Source of the DNA: Turicibacter sanguinis
GTDB taxonomy: Bacteria; Bacillota_I; Bacilli_A; MOL361; Turicibacteraceae
Direction: 5' to 3'
Assembly: GCF_013046825.1 (NCBI RefSeq)
Contig: NZ_CP053187.1
Span: forward strand, 1,415,501 to 1,479,500
Length of the DNA: 64,000 nt
The position numbers and the translations under genes were made by a program. The stretch's first letter is position 1; each line of letters starts with the position of its first letter. Under the pieces are notes generated by a model. That model was not told the origin of the DNA, did no database searches, and saw only the letters and a list, made by a program, of their open reading frames with translations. Shown here in pieces: positions 36,882 to 44,737 of the stretch.

Positions 36882-37598
36882 ATGAAAATTTTAATTACAA
36901 ATGATGATGGAATAAAAGCGCCAGGAATTGCAGCCTTAGCTGAAATTGCATCAAAATTTGGTGATATTTATGTGATTGCTCCTCATCAAAATAATAGTGC
37001 AGTAGGACATGGAATTACAATGCGCCGTCCCTTAAAAGCTTATATTGAATCAATTCCTTATACCAAACTGGCTTATGGAATTGATGGGACACCAGCTGAT
37101 TGCGTGAAATATGCCCTTGGTCATTTGAAGATTCAACCCGATTTGGTTTTATCAGGTATTAATGATGAACGTAATGTTGGGACTGATGTTTTATATTCAG
37201 GAACAGTATCGGGTGCGCTTGAAGCAAATCTTTGTGGATATCCTTCTATTGCTGTATCAACAACAGAGTCAAACTTTGAGGTAGTAAAAAAATATTTGCC
37301 TCAACTATTTGAAAAGCTATTTTCTCAAAAATTAGAATCAAATATTACATTTAATATTAATTTCCCTTCATTAACGGAACCTAAAGGAATTAAAGTTGCA
37401 AGTTTAGGAGTTACACGTTATGATGAAGTTTATGTTGAAGAAGATGGTGGCCATAAATTATCAGGTCCATTTATCGATATTGAACAATCTGAGGATACAG
37501 ATGTAAAATCTATTCAAAAAGGTTATATTACTATTACTCCGTTAAAAATTAAGCTAGATGATGATGATAAAATAAAAGAATTACAAAAATTATTTTAA
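36882..37598 (+). CDS. surE: 5'/3'-nucleotidase SurE
   Basis: A metal-dependent nucleoside-monophosphate phosphatase linked to survival in stationary phase. The N-terminal ITNDDGIKAPGIAALAE (residues 4-20) holds the metal-binding Asp-Asp pair; APHQNNSAVGHGITM lies near 37 and NDERNVGTDVLYSGTVSGA near 90. The family usually reads SGIN-xGxN at that point, and the NDERNVGTD here is a normal variant. The length of 238 residues is slightly short. It is coupled to nrnA, which fits a joint role in nucleotide recycling. Confidence 0.92.
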   Translation: MKILITNDDGIKAPGIAALAEIASKFGDIYVIAPHQNNSAVGHGITMRRPLKAYIESIPYTKLAYGIDGTPADCVKYALGHLKIQPDLVLSGINDERNVGTDVLYSGTVSGALEANLCGYPSIAVSTTESNFEVVKKYLPQLFEKLFSQKLESNITFNINFPSLTEPKGIKVASLGVTRYDEVYVEEDGGHKLSGPFIDIEQSEDTDVKSIQKGYITITPLKIKLDDDDKIKELQKLF

Positions 37599-37606
37599 TT
37601 TAATAT

Positions 37607-37638
37607 AAAAAATCCTGAGATTTTTTCTCAGGATTTTT
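37607..37638. terminator. Bidirectional terminator between surE and the HD-GYP gene
   Basis: AAAAATCCTGAGA and TCTCAGGATTTTT are symmetrical, with T tracts on both strands. It overlaps the stop of the convergent HD-GYP gene. Confidence 0.92.
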
Positions 37639-38887
37639 AACATGCTATTTTTTGTTTAAATAAAGCTTGATATTCTTTTTTTAAATCTGTATAGCGGTCC
37701 AGATAAGGTTTAGAATCAATACTTAATTCGTAAACTAAAGTATCGTAATGAGTAACGATAAATTCTACAATATCAGCATCAATTTTATAGTCACGTGCTA
37801 AGTTCTCTAAAATATTGATAATTTTCTCTTTTGGAAATTCTTGTTTATAGCTTCTCACGCCAAGGAGAGCACTCATAATATCAGCAATACTAATAATGCG
37901 AACCGGAATTGAAAGTTGATGATCTTTTAAACCAAAAGGATAACCGCTACCATCTAATTTCTCATGATGATAAGCTGCCATTTCAACGATATCTTTAGAA
38001 CAGATACAATTTAAAATGTCATATGTAATCGTAACATGTTGTTTCATAATTTCCATCTCACTAGAAGTAAGTTTTGTTGGTTTTTCTAAAATTTCGATGG
38101 GAGTAGCGATTTTTCCAATATCATGCATCGTCGCTGCAAATGCAAGATTCGTTACCACTTCATCATCAAGTCCTAGTTTTATTGCGATAATCTTTGATAA
38201 ACTAGTCACTGTTATAGTATGGATGAGCGTACTCTCACTTCTAAAATCAATCATATACATCATCATTCTAACGTATTCCATCGTTGTTTCTTTAGAGGGC
38301 TCGAAATGATTTAAAAAATGATATAATTCCTTTAAATATCGCCCATCTATTACTTTGCTTATTAATTCTTCTGATTGATTAACTTCTTTAAAATAGTCGA
38401 GAAGGGAAGAGTTTAGAGGAGAATGTAAAATCTTTTTCAAGGCTTCATCTGTGATATATGATTTACGATGAATAAATAATGATATCTTATCTAGGAGATT
38501 TAAGAGAATAGTCTCATCTTTATAAGGAAAATCTAGTTTTTCATATTCTATTATAGAATCGTGATGATGGAGGATAATATCTGATAAATGAGATAAAGGT
38601 GAAAAATATTTAATAAATAAAGAACCACAGATTGAATGCAGATGTGGATTTGGTGAAGTATTATAAAGAAATTCACTAAAATCTTTTGTTTTATAAGTAC
38701 CAATATCATGGAATAAAGCAATGAGAGTAAGGTTAACGAGCTCTTCCTCAGTATATTTTCCTGTATGTTGAAGAGTTTTCCAGTAAAGAAAAGCTACTTG
38801 TTCACAGTGTCGGTCTAATCTAGTATCAATGTAGTTAAAACATTTTTGAAAAACTAACATAATGTCTTTAAATGTAAAGTTGTTCAT
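37637..38887 (-). CDS. Two-domain HD / HD-GYP phosphohydrolase
   Basis: A cytoplasmic protein with two metal-dependent HD domains. The N-terminal one has LIALFHDIGTYK near residue 51 and a later HHHDS. The C-terminal one is a true HD-GYP domain: MHDIGKIATP near 250 and HHEKLDGSGYP near 308 carry the HD and GYP residues expected for cyclic-di-GMP or cyclic-GAMP hydrolysis. There is no receiver or membrane segment. The length is 416 residues; the start follows GGAGGATACAG. It is a single gene, with no diguanylate cyclase (GGDEF) gene in this window, so the signal it turns over is not shown. Confidence 0.87.
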   Translation of the reverse strand: MNNFTFKDIMLVFQKCFNYIDTRLDRHCEQVAFLYWKTLQHTGKYTEEELVNLTLIALFHDIGTYKTKDFSEFLYNTSPNPHLHSICGSLFIKYFSPLSHLSDIILHHHDSIIEYEKLDFPYKDETILLNLLDKISLFIHRKSYITDEALKKILHSPLNSSLLDYFKEVNQSEELISKVIDGRYLKELYHFLNHFEPSKETTMEYVRMMMYMIDFRSESTLIHTITVTSLSKIIAIKLGLDDEVVTNLAFAATMHDIGKIATPIEILEKPTKLTSSEMEIMKQHVTITYDILNCICSKDIVEMAAYHHEKLDGSGYPFGLKDHQLSIPVRIISIADIMSALLGVRSYKQEFPKEKIINILENLARDYKIDADIVEFIVTHYDTLVYELSIDSKPYLDRYTDLKKEYQALFKQKIAC

Positions 38888-39045
38888 CTGTATCCTCCGC
38901 GTCTATTCATGTAAATATTTTATCATAATTTGTATTTTAAATGTAAAAAAATGTATAGTATGCAGATAAGGGGATTTTTCTTTCTTTTCAAATTTAAAAT
39001 TAACGTGTAAAATTATTATGAAATGATAAGCAGGAGGAAATTATA

Positions 39046-39444
39046 ATGAAAACTGTATTAGATAAGTTACAACAAAATGAAAAGATTTTTCAATTTATTA
39101 AGTTTGTAATCGTTGGTGGTTTTGCAACAGTTATTCATTACGGAGTGTATTTAGCACTTGAATATGGAATTTCTGTAAATGCCAATATTGCCTTTACAAT
39201 AGGATATATTATCAGCTTTATCTTTAACTACTTTGCTTCAACAGCCTTTACATTCAAAACAGAAGCAAGTGCATCAAATGGAATCAAATTTGCTGGCGCA
39301 CATTTAATCAACTATTTTGTTCAAATGATCTTACTAAACATATTCCTTGCAATCGGAATCAACCAATCATTTGCACCAATTCTCGTATTCCCAATCGCCA
39401 TGATCATCAACTTCTTCATGGTACGATTCGCACTTAAGAAGTAG
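39046..39444 (+). CDS. GtrA family membrane protein
   Basis: A four-helix membrane protein of the GtrA/DPMS family, often a flippase-like partner for lipid-linked sugar transfer. Hydrophobic segments span most of residues 15-130; the family strings FIKFVIVGGFATVIHYGVYL (about 18-37) and NYFASTAFTFKT near 72 are present. It is 132 residues and the start follows AGGAGG. No glycosyltransferase gene is adjacent. The coding sequence runs directly into a GC-rich structured segment after its TAG stop. Confidence 0.88.
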   Translation: MKTVLDKLQQNEKIFQFIKFVIVGGFATVIHYGVYLALEYGISVNANIAFTIGYIISFIFNYFASTAFTFKTEASASNGIKFAGAHLINYFVQMILLNIFLAIGINQSFAPILVFPIAMIINFFMVRFALKK

Positions 39445-39701
39445 GGACCCGGCTACGTAGTAAGCCTCAGGCGAGCTCGTAGCTATCCTCAACTGGTGGG
39501 CAGGGAGTCCTCGGGGGAGCGAACAATCCACCGCTGCTGAGTCTATAAAGGATTATAGCCTGATACAAATAACTTTTAAAAATGCGAAGTTAGGTGTCCA
39601 TAATTGATGGGGGATAATAAGTAATAGCTCTTTTCTATTTCTAAATATAATGAAACAATAAAAAAAGTCTCTATCTTTGCATTTAAGATAGGGACTTTTT
39701 T
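39444..39701 (+). ncRNA. Candidate GC-rich structured RNA ending in a terminator
   Basis: From the gtrA stop to about 39565 the base composition jumps to GC-rich and the sequence folds well. CTACG (39453-39457) pairs with CGTAG (39478-39482) around GCC-TCA-GGC. CTCA and GGTGG pair with CCACC and TGAG around a further GC-rich domain. CTATAA-AGGA-TTATAG is a clean hairpin at 39543-39558. An intrinsic terminator closes at 39701. No reading frame explains it. The raiA motif RNA class of Firmicutes is worth testing; I cannot confirm a match. Confidence 0.55.
39662..39701 (+). terminator. Intrinsic terminator after the structured RNA
   Basis: AAGTCTCTATCTT pairs with AAGATAGGGACTT, followed by TTTTTT. 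It could end either a gtrA read-through transcript or the RNA itself. Confidence 0.92.
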
Positions 39702-39748
39702 ATTAATCGATAAGTCGACGTAAATTTTTTTGTATTAAGGTGACTCTT

Positions 39749-41221
39749 TTAAATTAATGGCGAAATATAGGTAGACTGTTTTTTCTTATTGTTCATTAGA
39801 TGAAGACACTGTTTTAAAATATCAATTCCTTTGATGATGTCCGCTTCTGTACATGCTGCAAAACTTAAACGCATATATTGATTTAGATGAGTATCTTCCG
39901 TTGGACTGAATAGTTTTCCTGGGGTCGTAATTAGTGAATGAGATAAACAAAGATCATAAAGTTCATTAGCATTAAGATGTGGCGGCAGTTGAATCCAAAA
40001 ATGAAGGCCACCATGTGGAATATGAAATTTGACATCATATGCTTTTAATTTATTTAATTCTTGAACCATGATATCGTATTTTTTCTTATAAATAATTCGC
40101 ATTTGATTAATATGTTCATCCCATTGACCTTCACGTAAATATAAATCTACTGTACGTTGGATTAATCCAGATGATGAAATATCTGTATGATGTTTGGCAT
40201 TCATAATATCTGTAGAGAGGGGAGAGGGAACAAGGATAAATCCAATACGAAGACCAGGCATCATAATTTTAGAGAAACTTTTTATATAAATAACACGTTC
40301 ATTTTGATCTAGACTTTTGAAACTGATATTGCTAGCATCAGGTTCATAATTTAGCTCAGACATTGAATCATCCTCAACAATATAGAAGTCGTATAGTTGC
40401 GCGAGTTCTATTAAACGTTTCATTTTTTTTAAGGAATAAGTCACGGTACTAGGGTTTTGATATTTAGTCATGACATATAAAAGTTTTGGTCGAACAGTTA
40501 GTAGTGCTGCTTCTAATTCAGAAAGATTAAGGCCATCCTCTTCTAAGCTGATTCCTTTAATTAAAACATCTCGAGATTTGAAAACAGCTAAAGCTCCTGT
40601 ATAGGTTGGGTCTTCAACGAATACACAGTCACCGCTTCCAAGAAGTGTTTTACCAATAATATCAATTCCTTGTTGGGCACCTGATACAATTTGAATTGAG
40701 TTAGGTGAAACCTCAAGTTTTTGATGGCGTTTTAGGTATTGGCATAAACTTTCACGAAGAGGTTCATATCCATTACTTTCTTGATATCCAAAGGCGTATC
40801 CCTGATCTCGATCGAGAACATAATTTAGATAATGTTTAAATGAGGCAATTGGAAAGATGCTTGGTTCAGGTGTGGCACTCGCAAAGTTAATTTGGTTGTG
40901 TTCTAAATGCAGATGCTGACTTGTAATTTGTTGCATTGATAATTTAGGTGAGGGAATTGAGGGAGGAATGATTTGTTTTTCTTTAACGTAATAACCGCTC
41001 CCTTTTTTTGCAATGACAAGTCCAAGTGTTTCAAGGTGTTTATACGCAGAAACAATCGTTACATTATTAACTTCGAGTAGAGTAGCTAATTTTCGAATAG
41101 AAGGAAGAGAGCGACCACCTTCTAATTGTTGGTGTTGAATCATAGTTGCTACTTGATTAGCGATTTGTAAATACATGGCTTCAGATTTATTCTTATCTAA
41201 TTGTATGGGTACAGGTAACAT
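39749..41221 (-). CDS. pdxR: MocR-type PLP-dependent regulator, PdxR
   Basis: A GntR-type winged helix fused to an aminotransferase fold that senses pyridoxal phosphate. The N-terminal DNA-binding domain (about residues 10-80) contains GGRSLPSIRKLATLLEVNNV. The aminotransferase-like domain has SGAQQGIDIIGKTLL near 175, EDPTYTGAL near 197 and the PLP-lysine segment YIKSFSKIMMPGLRIG near 312. The length of 490 residues fits MocR proteins. It is divergent from pdxS-pdxT, with repeated AATTGT elements between. That arrangement is typical of PdxR, the activator of pdxST, so I name it so rather than GabR. Confidence 0.88.
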   Translation of the reverse strand: MLPVPIQLDKNKSEAMYLQIANQVATMIQHQQLEGGRSLPSIRKLATLLEVNNVTIVSAYKHLETLGLVIAKKGSGYYVKEKQIIPPSIPSPKLSMQQITSQHLHLEHNQINFASATPEPSIFPIASFKHYLNYVLDRDQGYAFGYQESNGYEPLRESLCQYLKRHQKLEVSPNSIQIVSGAQQGIDIIGKTLLGSGDCVFVEDPTYTGALAVFKSRDVLIKGISLEEDGLNLSELEAALLTVRPKLLYVMTKYQNPSTVTYSLKKMKRLIELAQLYDFYIVEDDSMSELNYEPDASNISFKSLDQNERVIYIKSFSKIMMPGLRIGFILVPSPLSTDIMNAKHHTDISSSGLIQRTVDLYLREGQWDEHINQMRIIYKKKYDIMVQELNKLKAYDVKFHIPHGGLHFWIQLPPHLNANELYDLCLSHSLITTPGKLFSPTEDTHLNQYMRLSFAACTEADIIKGIDILKQCLHLMNNKKKQSTYISPLI

Positions 41222-41237
41222 TGTATTACTCCTTTTA

Positions 41238-41326
41238 AGTAATTGTATTGATTTATTAGGGATTATTTGGTATAAAATAATTGTTAGAAATCATTTTAAT
41301 AATAATTGTTTCGATACAATTATTAT
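41238..41326. promoter_or_regulatory. Repeated AATTGT operator region between pdxR and pdxS
   Basis: AATTGT occurs at 41241, 41279 and 41304. The first and third extend to AATTGTATTGAT and AATTGTTTCGAT, 63 bp apart, about six helical turns. The third is also half of an 11-bp-arm inverted repeat (41299-41309 with 41316-41326) overlapping the likely pdxS promoter. Direct plus inverted repeats are what MocR-family PdxR proteins bind; this assignment is inferred. Confidence 0.6.
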
Positions 41327-41362
41327 ATTGAAGATGAGTAAAAATGTAAAGGAGTGAGGAAA

Positions 41363-42241
41363 ATGAGTGAACGTTATGAATTAAATAAGAATCTAGCTCA
41401 AATGCTAAAAGGTGGCGTTATTATGGACGTCGTAAATGTTGAGGAAGCTAAAATTGCAGAAGCTGCGGGGGCAGTTGCTGTTATGGCACTTGAACGAGTA
41501 CCGTCTGATATTCGTGCGAAAGGCGGAGTAGCTCGTATGTCTGATCCTAAAATGATTAAAGAAATTCAAGAAGCAGTTAGTATCCCAGTAATGGCTAAAG
41601 TGCGCATTGGTCATTTAGTAGAAGCTCAAGTGCTTGAAGCACTTGAAATTGATTATATTGATGAAAGTGAAGTATTAACTCCAGCTGATGATGAATTCCA
41701 TATTGATAAAACAGAGTTTAACGTACCATTTGTATGTGGGGCTAAAAACTTAGGGGAAGCACTTCGTCGTATTGGAGAAGGAGCCTCAATGATTCGTACG
41801 AAAGGAGAAGCGGGAACAGGAAATGTTGTAGAGGCAGTTCGCCATATGCGTACGATGAATAAAGAAATTCGTGAAATCCAAGCAGCAAGCAAACAAGAGT
41901 TAATGACAATAGCGAAAAATATGGGAGCTCCATATGACTTAGTGTGCTATGTTCATGAGCATGGAAAATTACCAGTTGTAAACTTTGCTGCAGGTGGAAT
42001 TGCGACACCAGCTGATGCTGCCTTAATGATGCAACTTGGATGTGATGGGGTATTCGTAGGATCTGGAATTTTTAAATCAGATAATCCACAAAAACGTGCT
42101 GAAGCAATCGTTAAAGCTACTACTTATTATAATGATCCAAACATCATTGCACAGGTTTCAGAAGGATTAGGAGAAGCGATGAGTGGAATTGACATTCGTC
42201 AATTACCTGAAAATGAACAATACGCAAAACGAGGATGGTAG
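41363..42241 (+). CDS. pdxS: Pyridoxal 5'-phosphate synthase lyase subunit PdxS
   Basis: Builds PLP from ribose 5-phosphate, glyceraldehyde 3-phosphate and ammonia supplied by PdxT; dodecameric TIM barrel. Conserved pieces are [20 protein letters not shown] near residue 14, the catalytic-lysine segments VMAKVRIGH near 75 and [11 protein letters not shown] near 145, and the C-terminal [14 protein letters not shown] near 228. The length of 292 residues is normal. The start is ATG 41363 after GGAGTGAGG. It is one base from pdxT, ensuring a balanced supply of the two subunits, and PdxR encoded opposite is the likely activator. Confidence 0.97.
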   Translation: MSERYELNKNLAQMLKGGVIMDVVNVEEAKIAEAAGAVAVMALERVPSDIRAKGGVARMSDPKMIKEIQEAVSIPVMAKVRIGHLVEAQVLEALEIDYIDESEVLTPADDEFHIDKTEFNVPFVCGAKNLGEALRRIGEGASMIRTKGEAGTGNVVEAVRHMRTMNKEIREIQAASKQELMTIAKNMGAPYDLVCYVHEHGKLPVVNFAAGGIATPADAALMMQLGCDGVFVGSGIFKSDNPQKRAEAIVKATTYYNDPNIIAQVSEGLGEAMSGIDIRQLPENEQYAKRGW

Positions 42242-42242
42242 T

Positions 42243-42818
42243 ATGAAAAACATTGGAGTCTTAGCTGTCCAAGGTGCCGTACAAGAGCATATGAACCTTT
42301 TAAGCCAACTAGACGATGTAAATCCACTTCTAGTAAAATATGAAGATGAGTTGGAAAAAATCGATGGTTTAATTATTCCAGGAGGAGAAAGTACCGCTAT
42401 CGGACGGCTATTACGTGATTTTAATTTATTAAAACCACTGCGGAAAAAAATTAAAGATGGTTTACCTGTTTGGGGGACATGTGCTGGAATGATTATCCTG
42501 GCTAAAGAACTTGCTAAAGATTCAACAGTTCATTTAGGATTAATGGATATTGAAGTTGAGCGTAATGCTTATGGGCGACAATTAGGAAGTTTTAAAACGG
42601 AAGTGGAAATTGAGACAGTATCGTCCTCTAAAATTCCATTAGTGTTCATAAGAGCGCCATATGTTACTAAGGTAGGACCAGAGGTTTCAGTCATACTAGA
42701 ACTTAATAATCATATCGTAGCATGTAAACAAGATAATATGCTTGTTACTTCATTTCATCCTGAATTAACGAACGATTTAAGTTTTCATCAGTATTTTTTA
42801 AATATGATTGATAAATAA
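42243..42818 (+). CDS. pdxT: Pyridoxal 5'-phosphate synthase glutaminase subunit PdxT
   Basis: Glutamine amidotransferase that feeds ammonia to PdxS. The class I triad is visible: Cys in WGTCAGMII near residue 79, and His and Glu in TSFHPELT near 170. GGESTAIGRLLRDF near 46 is the PdxT signature. The length of 191 residues is normal. The start is ATG 42243, just behind the pdxS stop, with GAGGATGG as ribosome site; the longer frame from 42183 lies inside pdxS. Confidence 0.96.
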   Translation: MKNIGVLAVQGAVQEHMNLLSQLDDVNPLLVKYEDELEKIDGLIIPGGESTAIGRLLRDFNLLKPLRKKIKDGLPVWGTCAGMIILAKELAKDSTVHLGLMDIEVERNAYGRQLGSFKTEVEIETVSSSKIPLVFIRAPYVTKVGPEVSVILELNNHIVACKQDNMLVTSFHPELTNDLSFHQYFLNMIDK

Positions 42819-42819
42819 A

Positions 42820-42847
42820 AAAAATGACCATTTCGGTCATTTTTTTA
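42820..42847 (+). terminator. Intrinsic terminator after pdxST
   Basis: AAATGACC and GGTCATTT arms with an ATTTC loop, then a T run. Confidence 0.92.
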
Positions 42848-42903
42848 TTTAGATAGAGAATACTAAAAGAAAATAAAAATATTTTAAAAGAGAAGGAATC
42901 AAC

Positions 42904-43302
42904 ATGAGAAAAGCAATCGGAAAATTATTATTTTGTTTAGTTTTTATATTTTTAATGACAGTAGCTATTTTAGATTATGAATCAACTCAATCTGCTGCTT
43001 TGATGCAACAGACTAGTCCCCAAATTATTCAAAGAGAGTCGGCAGAAGAGCTAATGGATAATACAAAAGAAATCCTTATTATTGATGTCCGTGATGCAGA
43101 TGAATACGAGAAAGGTCATATTCGCAATGCCATAAACATACCATATAATCAATTAGAGCAACATCTTGATGAACTTATGGCCTATCAAGATACACCGATT
43201 ATTATTTACTGTCAAAGTGGTAACCGTAGTAAGATAGCTGGTGAAAAATTAGAGGAACTTGGATTTACTAAAGTTTATGTGATAGAAGATAAAATGGATT
43301 AA
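42904..43302 (+). CDS. Exported/membrane-anchored rhodanese-like protein
   Basis: A single rhodanese domain behind an N-terminal membrane anchor or signal (about residues 8-24). VRDADEYEKGHIRNAINIPY near 60 and the active-site loop CQSGNRS near 103 with Cys103 are intact, so sulfur transfer or thiol redox chemistry outside the membrane is possible. It is 132 residues; the start follows AGAAGGAATC. The gene converges on the RRNPP regulator; a short hairpin separates them. No direct partner is adjacent. Confidence 0.85.
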   Translation: MRKAIGKLLFCLVFIFLMTVAILDYESTQSAALMQQTSPQIIQRESAEELMDNTKEILIIDVRDADEYEKGHIRNAINIPYNQLEQHLDELMAYQDTPIIIYCQSGNRSKIAGEKLEELGFTKVYVIEDKMD

Positions 43303-43325
43303 AAAAAACCTACAATAGTAGGTTT
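43301..43325 (-). terminator. Terminator at the end of the RRNPP regulator gene
   Basis: AACCTAC and GTAGGTT arms are followed on the minus strand by a run of eight T. On the plus strand it also ends just behind the rhodanese gene. Confidence 0.78.
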
Positions 43326-44232
43326 AAGCAATATCAATTCCAAGTGCTTTATATTGTTCAATAACGCGCTCAATTTGATTACGTTTCCCTTGCATTTCAT
43401 ATAAAGTCACGAAAAATTTAGCACATGTTGTTGCTTCTTCCATTAAACCTTGATCCGCTAGAATGCTTCCCTTGCACATAAATAAATCGGCAACAACCGC
43501 AAAAGAACGTTCCTGTAAACAAGTTTTAATTCCTATTTCACAGACTTCAAGTGCTTTATCATAGTAATCTAGTCGATAATAAACATTGGCTAGGTTATAA
43601 TACATACGGCCTAGTAAATTAATATCGTATTTATGATAATATTTTAAATAGTTCTCAATGATTAAGGGTAATAATTGAGAAGCTTCAACTAATTTATTAT
43701 TGATAATATAGAATAGAATAATAATAGTATGAATAATATTTAATTCATTTAGGGTACGGAATCCCACACAAGCTTCTTCTAAATTTGTAAAGTTCATAGT
43801 TAGTTTTAACAAATCAATGTAGTATTCAATAGTTGGACTTTCATATTGGGGAAGATGAAATTTAGCAGCACCTTCATACCATCCTAAATATTGTTGAAAG
43901 TCTACTGGTGGATTAGGATGAAGAGAACGGTATTGATCGATTAATTCCATTAACGGAACAAAGTCTTTCTCGTAGAAATAATAATCTAATTGTTGCTTTA
44001 ATTCAATGACTTCCATCGGATTTTCGTGGTTGGCAAAAAGCAGAAAAGGTTCTAGGTTCTCATTTAATTTTTTTGATAATGCACTGAGTAAAAATCCCGT
44101 TGGTAAATTCTCATTTTGCTCAATTCGAATAAGCTGGCGCTTTGTACAAATACCATCAGCTAACTTTTCTTGACTCAATTGTTTTTTTAATCTTAACTCT
44201 TTCAATACATTTCCGAAATAAATTTCGTTCAT
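43324..44232 (-). CDS. RRNPP-type peptide-sensing regulator (PlcR/Rgg/ComR-like)
   Basis: A cytoplasmic transcription factor expected to bind a re-imported signalling peptide. The N-terminal XRE helix-turn-helix (about residues 7-60) contains LRLKKQLSQEKLADGICTKR. Residues about 75-300 are helical, with TPR-like repeats; the clearest is MYYNLANVYYRLDYYDKALE near 208, followed by GSILADQGLMEEATTCAKFF. The length of 302 residues matches PlcR, Rgg and ComR. The start follows TAGGAGG. It is divergent from a 43-codon exported peptide gene ending SIELPWWL, with a 22-bp palindrome between. It is probably an activator of that gene and of itself or other targets. Which subfamily it belongs to cannot be settled by eye. 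Confidence 0.85.
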   Translation of the reverse strand: MNEIYFGNVLKELRLKKQLSQEKLADGICTKRQLIRIEQNENLPTGFLLSALSKKLNENLEPFLLFANHENPMEVIELKQQLDYYFYEKDFVPLMELIDQYRSLHPNPPVDFQQYLGWYEGAAKFHLPQYESPTIEYYIDLLKLTMNFTNLEEACVGFRTLNELNIIHTIIILFYIINNKLVEASQLLPLIIENYLKYYHKYDINLLGRMYYNLANVYYRLDYYDKALEVCEIGIKTCLQERSFAVVADLFMCKGSILADQGLMEEATTCAKFFVTLYEMQGKRNQIERVIEQYKALGIDIA

Positions 44233-44299
44233 GAGCGTCCTCCTAACCCCCAGTATTTATTATTCTTATAATAAATAAACATCATGTGCTAAAAAGTAG

Positions 44300-44321
44300 A
44301 AAGTGAAAAAATAGTCACTTT
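44300..44321. promoter_or_regulatory. Inverted repeat operator candidate between regulator and peptide gene
   Basis: AAAGTGA, 8 bp, TCACTTT (44300-44306 and 44315-44321). It touches the likely -35 element of the peptide gene and lies 68 bp upstream of the regulator start. The placement suits an activator bound at -35/-45. Confidence 0.55.
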
Positions 44322-44347
44322 ACGTCTTATTTAATTTATTATATCAT
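44319..44347 (+). promoter_or_regulatory. Promoter candidate for the signalling peptide gene
   Basis: TTTACG and TATCAT are spaced 17 bp, about 35 bp before the ATG at 44383. The -35 is imperfect, as expected for an activated promoter. Confidence 0.45.
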
Positions 44348-44382
44348 GAAAATAGCAAAAGTTGAGAGGAGAGACAAAGACA

Positions 44383-44514
44383 ATGAAAAAAAATTTAAAA
44401 CAATTAGTTGTTGCATTTGTATTAGGATTAGTATTAGTTCAAGGAGTTACTACAGTACAAGGTAGTCAACAACCTTCAACTCGTGCATCAATCGAACTTC
44501 CTTGGTGGTTATAA
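44383..44514 (+). CDS. Small exported signalling-peptide precursor (PapR/ComS-like), 43 residues
   Basis: A gene of 43 codons. The start ATG 44383 follows GAGAGGAGAG. The product has a basic N-terminus (MKKNLK), a hydrophobic core (about residues 8-22) and a likely Sec cleavage site near VQG-S (about 27). A short hydrophilic stretch then leads to the C-terminal SIELPWWL. This layout of signal peptide plus short tail is that of PapR (tail ADLPFEF in Bacillus cereus), and the WW pair recalls ComS/XIP peptides. It is divergent from an RRNPP regulator and has its own terminator. The mature signal is probably the last five to eight residues; export, processing and re-import through an oligopeptide permease are inferred. 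Confidence 0.8.
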   Translation: MKKNLKQLVVAFVLGLVLVQGVTTVQGSQQPSTRASIELPWWL

Positions 44515-44556
44515 TCAATAATTAAAAATTAAATTGGGGATATGAGATAGAGGGGA

Positions 44557-44588
44557 AAAGATGTGAATCATGATTCACATCTTTTTTT
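44557..44588 (+). terminator. Intrinsic terminator after the peptide gene
   Basis: AAAGATGTGAAT and ATTCACATCTTT with a CATG loop are followed by T7. It shows that the tiny gene is a separate transcription unit. Confidence 0.95.
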
Positions 44589-44737
44589 TATATTTAATTA
44601 AAAAATATAAACTCTTTAGAGGAATAGAATAGGTTAAAAATCAATAATAATACCCCAAATTTGTGTGATTTACATGACCAAAAATCCTTCCGTTTAATAT
44701 ATTATAGTGTAGCTCGAATTTGAAGGGGGGGATAGAA

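Noticed and set aside
39749-41221. GabR (GABA-responsive regulator) as the name for the MocR protein
   Set aside because: No gabT/gabD genes nearby; divergent pdxS-pdxT supports PdxR.
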